Positions 1 to 9,285 of a stretch of DNA of 64,000 nt are shown here, in pieces; the first letter of the stretch is position 1; every line of letters starts with the position of its first letter. The translations under genes were made by a program, and so were the position numbers. This DNA comes from Lineolata rhizophorae (Eukaryota; Ascomycota; Dothideomycetes; Lineolatales; Lineolataceae), in contig MU001691.1 of assembly GCA_010093515.1 (NCBI GenBank), positions 28,022 through 92,021 of the forward strand. Reading direction: 5' to 3'. Under the pieces are notes generated by a model that was not told the origin of the DNA, did no database searches, and saw nothing but the letters and a program-made list of their open reading frames with translations.

Positions 1-230
1 TTGGAAATATTCACCGCATGTATCTAGACAAAAACCACAGCTATCAAGCTTAACTGTCTTAGCAATCATCTCGCTAGTACCTGGATGCTCTCTTCACATA
101 GGTAGAGATTCATACAAATTTATCATTAAAACTACACGACCCCACACAGCGAGCAATGCCGTGATATACAAGCATGCCAGAGCCGCTGGCGATTCCACGA
201 CACCTGCCCTTCCAGCCTCAACGCTGATAC
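1..230. other. 3' flank of the Asx-domain gene
   Basis: No supported gene. This is sequence downstream of the minus-strand gene that ends at 231, probably its 3' UTR and terminator. The small open frames here look random. Confidence 0.5.
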
Positions 231-2016
231 TTAAGTGTACCGCTGCACGTAATACAGTTCGCGTATGTCCCACAGACTGCCCATGTCCTGGTTGTTCCTC
301 AGACAGCGGAAATCTTTCCACGCGTTGGCAATCCTGAAGCCCGCCGCCCGGCCGTCCTCGTTAGTGATCAGCATTGCGAGCCTGTACGGCTCGGCTATGA
401 TTGGGGTGCGAATGTCGTCGCCATTTGCCGGAGATGAAAACTTGTGTTGGCCGGGTGGGTACGTAAAGACAAGGCGATGGTCGTCGGCGATTTCGACAAT
501 CTGTACGCGAGTCAGCGAAAGCGCACCGAGATGCGAGGACCAAAACACACCTTAGCCTCCTTTTCTATCAGTAGCATCGGACCGTTCCGCCCGGTAGAGT
601 TCGCCAGCTCCTCCTTAAAGCCCTTGGCAAATGAGTGCGAAAACGAAAACACGTCCCCGACCTGGATGCAGCCCTCGCGGATTAGCTCGTCCATCTTGAT
701 CTCGCTGCACGCGCCCGCGATAGCCCGGCTGAACGTCTTCTGCTTCTGGCCCCAAAACACTTCCGTCTCGCGCTCCTTCCACTCATCAAAGTCGCCGCGC
801 GCGCGCCGCTCCATAGCCGCAAGCGCTTGCTTCTGCCATGCGGGATCGAGACGGCCGTTTAAGAGGTCTTCCTGGAAGAGACGGACATCAGACTGGAACG
901 CGACGCTACGGACGAGGTTGGGATGGATGGCCGGCGGTGGGGACGGCGACGCGTCTTGCGAAGGCGCATCCTCCTCGGCGCCTTTTTGAGCGAGGGCCAC
1001 TTCCTTCTCCGAGGCGCCGCTCTGGGGACGGACGGGAATCTTCGCAGGTCCAGGTTCCCGCTCCACCTCCGAGCCCGTCTCCGGCTGGAAGCATGCGGGA
1101 ACCATGCTGGCCAGGTCTTTCTGCTGCTCCGGCTTGAGGAGCTCCCACGCGCGGGGGTCCGACAACACCTTTACCAGGTTGGCGTAGACCAGCACCGACT
1201 CCGGACTGCGGAGCACATGCTTCGGGTCCCAATTGGCAGACTTCTGGCCGCGCCGCGAACGTTTCTTGGACGCGGCTGCCTGCGACCTTGTCTTGGGCGC
1301 TGGCGTCTCGGCAACGTCGTCATCATTGGATTCGTCGTACCTCACCGGGGCCGCGCGCTTCCGGCCTGAGCGTCTGGCCTGCGTCTTCGTCTCCGGCTCC
1401 GGCGTGAGGCCCGGATTCTCGGCCGGCGGGGTCTGCTGAAGGTCAGTAATGCCTGGTTAGTTTGTAAGAGACACGTGAAACGACGCACCACGATCGGACT
1501 TGATTCTTTGGCCTTCGCCGCCCGCCTCTTTGTGGGTCTCGGCTTGTAAGCGTCGCTGTCACCGTCGTCGTCACCGTCGTCGTCGTGCTTTCCGGTCGTC
1601 TGCCGTGTGCTGAGCCGCTTGCGGCCGCCTTTTTGCTTGGACAATCTGGCGTCCTCCTCAGATTCTTCGTCGACTAGCTTCTGTGTCGGCTTCCGGGTCC
1701 GGCCGCCTCTCCGCAGAGCAGGTTTGGCGTCCTTTCCTGGTTCTCCTCCGGCCGCGGCGTCTTCGCGTGAGCAGCGGCGCTTGGTCTTTGGCGAAGGCTG
1801 GCCTTGGCCCAGCGACGCGGCTATCGCGTCGGCCATGTCTGACTCAAGGAAGCCGTCGCGGTCACGCTTGGTGCCGGGAGATGCGGCGGGCGTCCCCGTG
1901 GTGCGAGCGCCGTTGGATTGGCCGATCTTCGCGGACTCCTCGGCGGTGTGATCTGAGTAATGGTCGTCTTCAGCCACCGGAAGCAAGACTGTCGTGGAGT
2001 CCTTCGATGAGGTCAT
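231..2016 (-). CDS. Asx homology (ASXH/DEUBAD-like) domain protein
   Basis: Predicted nuclear protein of 560 residues. Exons on the minus strand are 1489-2016, 551-1435 and 231-500; both introns (53 and 50 nt) are phase 0, have CTGAC branch sites and end in CAG. The start is the ATG at 2014-2016 with A at -3; the frame is open further upstream only through GTG. The first ~240 residues are charged and disordered, with several basic nuclear-localisation-like clusters. From about residue 244 the segment beginning NWDPKHVLRSPES resembles the Asx homology domain of ASXL/Asx proteins, which in animals binds and activates a BAP1-type deubiquitinase acting on H2A. There is no PHD finger. The domain call is from family knowledge; a role in a fungal deubiquitinase complex is inference. 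It diverges from SEC22 across a 546-bp promoter region. Confidence 0.8.
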
Positions 2017-2562
2017 GGTGTAGATGGAGGAAGGTTGAAATGGAACGAGGTGCCGGGGCGGAGAAGTCACGCAAGCCGACTACTATTGCCTAACCACAAA
2101 AGCCAGACGGCTACTACTCAGAGGAGAAGGTGAATGGACTCCATGGAATTGTAGCGACCTGAGTGAGCCAGCACGTGATGGCAAATGAAGGGTGTCGAGC
2201 GGACAAGCTGAAGGCAGCTGAAGGCAGCTAAAGGCAGCTGCTGGGCGCCGACTGTCTGACAAAGGCAGGCCACGGCGTTAGAACAGCTCGTCCTTGTGTT
2301 TAACGGGAACGGCGTGGCACAGCTGTTTCGGGCAGAGCGCGACTGTAGACTTTATATTGGAACCAAGCCCGGCGGGCGGAAGAGCTTGGGGCAGCGCGAA
2401 GCTCCCGCAGCTAAGCCCGAAGCGGCAACTATGGCGACGCGGCTGCGTCCGCGCGCCGGCCTAGCGCAACCCTAGCTGCAACCCCGGCCGCTCCTCCAAA
2501 CCGCCCACATCCACGTATCTTTTCGCCCGGGCCTCGCGCCTGACGCCAGCAAAAGCGCCGCC
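2017..2562. promoter_or_regulatory. divergent promoter region between ASXH gene and SEC22
   Basis: This 546-bp gap lies between two outward-reading start codons, so it must hold both promoters. It contains three tandem copies of a 10-mer (AAGGCAGCTG, middle copy ending in A) at 2211-2240, each with a CAGCTG or CAGCTA core. No TATA box was assigned. Confidence 0.55.
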
Positions 2563-3374
2563 ATGATCAGATCGACGCAGATTGCACGGCTGGACGGTGG
2601 GTATCCCTCGGAGTGCATCACTATAACTCGTTCTAACCCGTTCTAACCCATCTCAAACCGTTCGCAGGGCTGATCCTGGCCGCGTCCGTCGACGACGATC
2701 AGGTACGAGCCGCGCGCTGCCCACGCCCTCCTGCGCTGACAGTTTCCAGTCGCAGGCCGAGCTGCAGGACATCAAGGGCAAGGTCAAACAGGTGATGCGG
2801 CGGCTGAGCCGCAACTCGGAGCCGCAGGCCAGCATCGAGAGCGGGCTGTACACGATCCACTACCTCATCGCCGACGCGCTCGTGTTCCTCTGCATCTGCG
2901 ACAAGAGCTACCCGCGCAAGCTCGCCTTCACGTACCTGTCAGACCTGTGCTCCGAGTTTACCACGACGTACCCGAGCCAGCAGTACATGTCAGCCACGTG
3001 CCGGCCCTTCGCCTTCGTCGAATTCGACACCTTCATCCAGCGTACGAAGAAGACGTATCAGGACACCCGCGCCACCCAGAACCTCGACAAGCTCAACGAC
3101 GAGCTCAAGGACGTCACGAAGGTCATGACCAAGAACATTGAGGACCTGCTGTACCGCGGTGACAACCTCGAGCGCATGGGCGAGATGAGCGGCCGCCTGC
3201 GCGAGGACAGCAAGAAGTACCGCAAAGCGGCCGTGCGGATAAACTGGGAGCTGTTGCTCAAGCAGGTAAGTCGGGCCAGGTTCCCCCTTTTGCACGTGCT
3301 GACTGGCGCAGTATGGCCCCGTTGCCGCGCTGGTGTTCATCATGGTCGTCTTCATCTGGTGGCGCTTCTTCTAA
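2563..3374 (+). CDS. SEC22: vesicle SNARE Sec22 (longin R-SNARE)
   Basis: R-SNARE of ER-Golgi transport, 213 residues, the usual Sec22 length. Exons: 2563-2596, 2668-2702, 2756-3265 and 3312-3374; introns are 71, 53 and 46 nt, all GT-AG with CTAAC/CTGAC branch sites just before the acceptor. The first two exons are tiny (34 and 35 nt). The product starts MIRSTQIARLDG, followed by an N-terminal longin domain (about residues 1-115), a SNARE motif (about 125-185, including LDKLNDELKDVTKVM and the zero-layer arginine in LLYRGDNLERMGE) and a C-terminal membrane anchor encoded by exon 4 that ends in IWWRFF. The protein is expected to be tail-anchored in ER and Golgi membranes. It converges on the minus-strand gene that starts 164 bp downstream. 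Identification is secure from near-complete similarity to fungal Sec22. Confidence 0.95.
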
Positions 3375-3538
3375 CTCTATATCTTATAATGGCATCACTT
3401 GTACTATGCTGTAAGACGAGCAAGAGAATCACTGGGATCGTGATTATCTATCCGTGACTACTATCCGTGACTATCTATCGTGAATGTTCTAACCAGACAC
3501 ACGTAAACGCCCCAACCCCTAACATGCATATGCAAACG

Positions 3539-6500
3539 CTACCCCGCCCTCTTCACCAGTGCGATGCGCTCGGCCATGGGCACGAAAAACTCCTCCATGA
3601 TCGCCCCCATGTAGTGCGTGTGGTTGGCATCATGGTTTGAGTACAGGTTGTGCGCGAGCTCGTGCGCGACAGTGCTCCACCACGCAATCATGGGCGGGAT
3701 CATCGCGTCAGCGCTCGCGACGAAGGAGCCGTCGGGTGCCCGCGCGAAGCGCCCCAAGTCCGCTTTCTTGAACGCTTCGTAGTTAACAAACACAGCGCCG
3801 TCGGCATTGAAGGCGATGCTGCTCGACCTGGCATCGGCGAAGACGTGCAGCTTTCCCGGCGCGAAGCCGTAGGAGGCGGCGACGTGCTCGAGCGCGGCGC
3901 CGAAGATGCGCATCCCGGGCATTTCGTCGCGGACGTAGGCCCCGCGCTCGGGCTCTGGCACGTCGCGGCTGATGAACAGCGGCATGTCGCCGACGGCCCC
4001 GGCGCGCTCCAGGCTGTGGCCGGGTTTCCGGTCGCAATACGACGCCTTGACCTCGTCCACCGTTTGTGAAAAGTCGCGGCTGTTGTGCGCCTCCCCGTTG
4101 TATGCGCGCATGCCCTTGAGCGCGCGGTTGATGCGGTCACGCGTCACGGCCGGGTTGGATTCGCCGACGCCCTGGGGTTTGCCCGTGTCGGCCCCGTCGC
4201 CGAGCAAGCCTTTGAGCGGTCCCAGCGAGTCCTGGCTCTGGTTCCAACCGAGATGGCCTTTGAGGCGGTCAAAGAGCTTCTTCCCGTCGTTGACGAGGTT
4301 CAGCTCGTTGAACGCCTCGCTCAGGTCGTCCTTGGGCTTGCTAGGCGAGTCGTCCTGTTCGAAAGCTCCGGGAATGGACGGCTGCTTGGGCTGGAGCGGC
4401 GGCCTAGGCGGCGTCTTGGCCGCGGCCTCCAACCGGCGCCGCTCCTCCTGAGCCATTTGCTCGTTGGCAATGCGCGATTCGTACTCGCGTCGCCGGATGA
4501 TGCGCTCGACGTTGTAGCCCATGTCCCGGAGGCGGGTGAGGCGGGTGAACATGATTTTCTCAAAGGCGAGCGCGTCGCGTTGTTGCGGGCGCTTAAGCAG
4601 CAGCTGCACGAGCTGCCTAGCTACTTCGAATTGATCGAAATCCGCAGTGACGCAAAGGCATTCGCGCCTGGTGCCTTCCAGTGCCGCCGTGGTCTTGCGC
4701 GAGTAGGACAACCGGCGAGTCTTGAGCGAAACGACCATCTGGATCGCAGACCGAAACTCCACCTTGAGGTGGCGGTCGAGCCACTTGTGGTCCCGCAGGA
4801 TCTGGTCGTGGCTGCACTCGTGGAAAAAGAGTCGTGAGCGCTCGATGATGCGAGCCCGAAGCTGGGTAGCGTGGCCGCGGTCGGGCGTCTTGGTCCCGGT
4901 GTTGAGCCGCACGTCTACGAGCGACCCGATGAACGGGGTACCGAGGCTCGTGTAAAATGCCTCGAGGCGCTCGTCCTCCGGAGCGGCGTGCAACGAGTCC
5001 TTGAACCGCCGAAAATGCTCCACCTGATCGACGATGACAATGTCCGACGCCTTTTGTAGCGACCACTCGCGGGCGAGCTCCTCTTCGTCGTCGCTATCCA
5101 CATCCGCAACCTCCACCGTGCTCGACATCATCTGCTTTTCGGGGTCCTTAGACGTAGAATTATGGGCGACGACGTCCCTGTAGCCCAGCAAAAACGGGAC
5201 TTTCTTCATCTGCTGCCACAGCGCCTTGTTCTCCTTCAGCTTAGCATTGGCCGCTGCGAACGACCTGAGAAGCTCAAGGTAGCCCTCCTGCTGGAGCATG
5301 TTCAGTGTGTCCGCAGGGCTCCGGACCGTATTCTGCGCCAGCTCCTCGGTCGTGGGCTGGTGCTTGGCCCCCACCTTGAGTAGGAACAAGTTGGCCGCCG
5401 TCCCAAAGTCCACGAACGGCACGAGCCTATCGTACTTGTGCGACGAGCCAATATAGCATAGACGAGGCTGGATAAACGACGTAGTCTCGTCCCCCTTCCG
5501 GCGGTCCTTGTAAGGGACGATGGCGCTTTCGCCAAGTCTTGCCGCCAGCGAGGTGCCGATCTCGTCCGACCGGTCGGCGAAATACTCAAAGAGCAGCCTC
5601 GCCTTCGGGCGCGAGCTCAGAAACTCGTGCGGCTTCGAGAGAAACGTCGCAGCGCAAGTCTCGATGTCGGGGTCGCGCCGGACGCCGAACATGTCGGCTC
5701 GGTTGTGGAGATCGGCGCGCAGGATCCGGAACCCCAGCCGCGCCGCCTTTTCGTTGGTGAAGCACTCGGATGGTGACACGATTTCCGGACTGCCCTCGAC
5801 GGGCAGAAACTTTAGGTTCTGGACCGTCCGCCGGTCGAAACTCAGGTAGTAGTGTAGCGATACGTTGTTGAAGAAGACGTTGAGCGCGAGGTTGTAGCGC
5901 TGCCAATCGTTGCCGGCCGTTTTGCCCATGATATCGAACAGGTCTGACGCGAAGGCGTGCCTCTTGAGGCCTAACCGGAACAAGAGCTTGGCCTCGCCGC
6001 TGGACGGACTGAGGTACTCGGGCCACTTGAGCACCGGCAGGCCCAGGTTCTTGTTCTGCTGCTCGGGGAAGCAGAGGTCCGACACTTGGTACAAGTGGCT
6101 CGGCTCGACCTCCTTCGCGAGCTCCGCGGGACAAAACGCCTTGGTGCGGAGTCGCTTGATATCCGCCTCGGGCATGTCGTCCTGGATCGACGCCAGGTAC
6201 TTGATCAAGTCGACGTGGCTCCACCTCGTCGCGACGCCGTCGCCGTCGTCCGGAGCGTCGAGGAGGTTGAAGATGACGCTAAGTTCGATCGTCTTCCGAA
6301 CGCCCAGGCACACTAGGAAACGCTCCTTGACGCCCTGGACCTGCACCTGCGGTAGGTCCTTGAACAACTTCACGGAGCTAAAGTACGACTCACCCGGCTT
6401 TCGCAGGCCTTGCTTGGTGGGAATCACCGCCCGATGCGACAGGGTCTCGATGACTGTCGTCTTCATATCTGGAGGTAGTTGTTCCCAGCCCTTGGAGAGG

Positions 6501-8755
6501 TGCTGCAGGACATGAGAGGCAAAAGGCGCGGACGTGGTGAGCTCTCGCTCACATTCGCCGTGGTTCACGAGGAACATCAACCAAGTAACGAGCGACAGCT
6601 GCACCCAACCAAAAGACTGCAGCTCCTTGTGCGTCAGACGGACGGACAGCGAGGTAGGAATGGTGTATGGAGGAAGAGGCATGCTGGCGGAGATCTTGGC
6701 CGCGTCGGCGTACGAGTTGACGTCCCGTAAATCGAGAACGCTAGGTGCCAGGCGCTTCGCCAGCGACCGCGACGTTTCGTTGGGCTGCTGGCTCTCTGCC
6801 GAGCCCTCGTCAGTAGACATAGAAATGACGGTCGAGTCTAGCAGCCTCTTGGCGATTCCGCGGTCAAAGTGCTGGCCGTCGACTTTGCCGGCTAGCCAGC
6901 GTAAAAATTCAATCCCCTGGCTTTCGCTAAGGGGGTGGCGCTCCAGCTCTAATTTGATGTCGCTGATGCCCAGCTCCTGAAGGAAACCTCGGTTGAACAG
7001 CGTTGCTATGAACATCTCGTTGGACGTCAGGATCGTCTTCGGGATGAGCGGGGTTGTCTCTATAAAGCTCATGTCCTCCTCGGTGACGCGCACGTCGGCA
7101 CAGCGCAACACGCCGCGCGTCGACAGGATGTCAATATCCCGGGAGCAGTCCCAGAAGCCCTCTCCAATGATGGAGCCGATGTGCGGCGAGGGCGTTGACT
7201 CGGTCCAGGTGTAGCGCTGCAACACGTTCACGGCGTTGGGCGCCACCTTTGCTACTTCGTCACGCCGGGGAGTCTTCGCGGAGTCGCTCACAGCCTTCGA
7301 AAGAGCGCCCTTGATCTCGGCCATCTCAGAGGCGTACAAGATGCGGCAAGCCGCCCCCGCGATTCGGAGCATGTCGATGTTCCACGTGCTCACATGGCGC
7401 GCGCTCAGGTCGACATTCTCGCGCTCCACAGTCGGGATGAGCGCAGGCGCCGAGACATGACAGTGAAGCCCCGTCGTTTGCGAAGTCGGGAAGCCGATAA
7501 ATATCCTGCCGCCGGCCGTCGGGATGACGGAGGCAAAAATGTCCGCCATCTTCGCGCCGGTGAGGCCGGACGTCGTGGACAAGGCGGCCGTCGTCTCGTC
7601 GTGCGGCGTCGTCAGCAGCGAGATCTCGGTCTGCTTGGGCGGCGCCTTCTTCGTCGCCCGCTCGAGCTCGCTAGCGATGCCGCCAACGTTCGTCTTGATA
7701 GCCACGGTGCTGACGCGGAGGAACACCGTTCCGCCGGAGACGCCGCACAGGTCCTCGACCGCCGCCTTCTGCGCCGCGGCTTCCTTCTCAGCCGCGGCGG
7801 CTTTGGCGTTGGCTTGAGGGTCTATCGACTTAGTGAGCCTCGTGAAGAACGACTTGAACCCGACGTTGGACCCGCCGGCCTTGTTCTGCGGCTTGGGGGT
7901 GCCCGCGTACGTCCCTTGGGAGTCCGGAGAGTCCGACTGCCGGTTCCAAACGATGGCATTGATCCACTGGGCGTCAATCTGGGCGCTGTGTTGGTCGACG
8001 CCCGTGATTTGCATCAACCGCCCTTTCGACTGCGTCTTGAGCCGGCTGGGGATCGGCACGGGCAGCGAAGGGGCCATCTTCTTCTTCAGGGTGATGACAT
8101 TCACATCGTCGACGAACAGCTCGAGCTGCTCCAATGCTACAAAGGTCAAACTAGTAGCTAGAAACTTGCACAACGACGTAAGGTCCGGTAGGGGGGACGT
8201 CGTGTCTCGGTAGTCCAGAATGAACGACGTGTCCTTGCTCGACTGGTCCGACCCACTCATGTACTTGGTGAACAGGGCGTTGTCTTTCCAGAAGAAGGCC
8301 ATGCTATTTCCCCCAGACACGACGAAGGGGTTCTCGCAGTCGTTGAAGACGCTGTAAAAACCGACGCCAAAGGCGCCAATCTTGGTCTCGTCTGGGTTCC
8401 CCTCGGCAATGCGCTTGAGGCGGGCCCAGTCCTCGCCCGAGAACGGCTGGCCGTCGTTGGTGACGACCAGGCGCCGGACGGTGTGGTGCTGCAGCACATG
8501 GCGGAACAGCGCAGACCGGTCCGTCGTGGACGGGAGCGGGACCGCGTGCGAGGGCAACGTGTCGAACTTGATGGTCACTTTCGAGGCCGAAGCGTCCGCG
8601 GCGTTCTGGACCAGCTCGCGCAGCGTCGTGAACTCGCTAGAGTAGCGGGCCAAGATCTTGTCGACGAGAGCGCGGATGTTGGCCGTGACGACCTCGTCGG
8701 CCCCCACCCGGAGCGTCTGCTCCCGCATGCGGGCATAGTCTACGTCCCCGGCCAT
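3539..8755 (-). CDS. Sacsin-like GHKL ATPase with DUF3684 and C-terminal HExxH domain
   Basis: Single-exon gene for a 1738-residue protein. The N-terminal ~200 residues carry an HSP90/histidine-kinase-type (GHKL) ATPase fold as in sacsin: the N-box ELVQNAADA at 47-55, a D-x-G motif at about 101 (NDGQPF) and the glycine loop GAFGVGFYS at 127-135. The long middle part matches my memory of the fungal DUF3684 family, whose function is unknown. A charged, proline-rich linker near residues 1440-1560 leads to a last ~200-residue domain with HELAH at 1698-1702 (bases 3650-3664) and a further His at 1708, the spacing of zinc metalloproteases. No signal peptide or membrane segment is seen. It shares a 530-bp divergent promoter with TRS120. 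The ATPase fold is well supported; protease activity is inference from the motif. Confidence 0.88.
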   Translation of the reverse strand: MAGDVDYARMREQTLRVGADEVVTANIRALVDKILARYSSEFTTLRELVQNAADASASKVTIKFDTLPSHAVPLPSTTDRSALFRHVLQHHTVRRLVVTNDGQPFSGEDWARLKRIAEGNPDETKIGAFGVGFYSVFNDCENPFVVSGGNSMAFFWKDNALFTKYMSGSDQSSKDTSFILDYRDTTSPLPDLTSLCKFLATSLTFVALEQLELFVDDVNVITLKKKMAPSLPVPIPSRLKTQSKGRLMQITGVDQHSAQIDAQWINAIVWNRQSDSPDSQGTYAGTPKPQNKAGGSNVGFKSFFTRLTKSIDPQANAKAAAAEKEAAAQKAAVEDLCGVSGGTVFLRVSTVAIKTNVGGIASELERATKKAPPKQTEISLLTTPHDETTAALSTTSGLTGAKMADIFASVIPTAGGRIFIGFPTSQTTGLHCHVSAPALIPTVERENVDLSARHVSTWNIDMLRIAGAACRILYASEMAEIKGALSKAVSDSAKTPRRDEVAKVAPNAVNVLQRYTWTESTPSPHIGSIIGEGFWDCSRDIDILSTRGVLRCADVRVTEEDMSFIETTPLIPKTILTSNEMFIATLFNRGFLQELGISDIKLELERHPLSESQGIEFLRWLAGKVDGQHFDRGIAKRLLDSTVISMSTDEGSAESQQPNETSRSLAKRLAPSVLDLRDVNSYADAAKISASMPLPPYTIPTSLSVRLTHKELQSFGWVQLSLVTWLMFLVNHGECERELTTSAPFASHVLQHLSKGWEQLPPDMKTTVIETLSHRAVIPTKQGLRKPGESYFSSVKLFKDLPQVQVQGVKERFLVCLGVRKTIELSVIFNLLDAPDDGDGVATRWSHVDLIKYLASIQDDMPEADIKRLRTKAFCPAELAKEVEPSHLYQVSDLCFPEQQNKNLGLPVLKWPEYLSPSSGEAKLLFRLGLKRHAFASDLFDIMGKTAGNDWQRYNLALNVFFNNVSLHYYLSFDRRTVQNLKFLPVEGSPEIVSPSECFTNEKAARLGFRILRADLHNRADMFGVRRDPDIETCAATFLSKPHEFLSSRPKARLLFEYFADRSDEIGTSLAARLGESAIVPYKDRRKGDETTSFIQPRLCYIGSSHKYDRLVPFVDFGTAANLFLLKVGAKHQPTTEELAQNTVRSPADTLNMLQQEGYLELLRSFAAANAKLKENKALWQQMKKVPFLLGYRDVVAHNSTSKDPEKQMMSSTVEVADVDSDDEEELAREWSLQKASDIVIVDQVEHFRRFKDSLHAAPEDERLEAFYTSLGTPFIGSLVDVRLNTGTKTPDRGHATQLRARIIERSRLFFHECSHDQILRDHKWLDRHLKVEFRSAIQMVVSLKTRRLSYSRKTTAALEGTRRECLCVTADFDQFEVARQLVQLLLKRPQQRDALAFEKIMFTRLTRLRDMGYNVERIIRRREYESRIANEQMAQEERRRLEAAAKTPPRPPLQPKQPSIPGAFEQDDSPSKPKDDLSEAFNELNLVNDGKKLFDRLKGHLGWNQSQDSLGPLKGLLGDGADTGKPQGVGESNPAVTRDRINRALKGMRAYNGEAHNSRDFSQTVDEVKASYCDRKPGHSLERAGAVGDMPLFISRDVPEPERGAYVRDEMPGMRIFGAALEHVAASYGFAPGKLHVFADARSSSIAFNADGAVFVNYEAFKKADLGRFARAPDGSFVASADAMIPPMIAWWSTVAHELAHNLYSNHDANHTHYMGAIMEEFFVPMAERIALVKRAG

Positions 8756-9285
8756 GTTGTTGCCGCCTGCCTGCCTAGTCCGGAGCTATACTCTGCAACA
8801 ACGCGGGTAAAAGCGAATGCACGACAAGATTGGAATAGCATGCGTGAAAGATGCCCGATAGCTGAGAATAAATACCGAATGGCAGCGGAAGTCCGGGGAA
8901 GGCTGGAGAAGGTTATGGAGAGGTGAAGGGGTTACGGCGTCTCACCGGCGTTTACGCTGCCCGGCCGCGCCTATGCGCGGAGTTCCTGCCGCCACCCGCG
9001 TGCACCGCCACGATACTGCAAGCATCATCCATGCGGCGGTGTGGCGCCAGCCGCCTCCCGCCGAGTCCCCGCGGTCGTGGCGCCGCACGCGACACCCGCG
9101 CACCCTTGCCCCGGCCCCGGCATATCCCGCTCCCGCGTCGTCGGCGCACCTCACCATCTCGAGAGCTCGAGCAGCTCACCACCTCCCGGCCGCGCATCGT
9201 TCGCACCCCCGCGCACGGATGATCCCATGAAGAAGCGCGCGCGAACCCGGCTCCCCGTCACTCCCGAGAGCCGCCAGATGCTGCC
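8756..9285. promoter_or_regulatory. divergent promoter region between DUF3684 gene and TRS120
   Basis: 530 bp between two outward-facing starts. The right half is GC- and pyrimidine-rich on the + strand, as is common upstream of fungal genes. Open frames here lack coding character and no TATA box was assigned. Confidence 0.5.
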
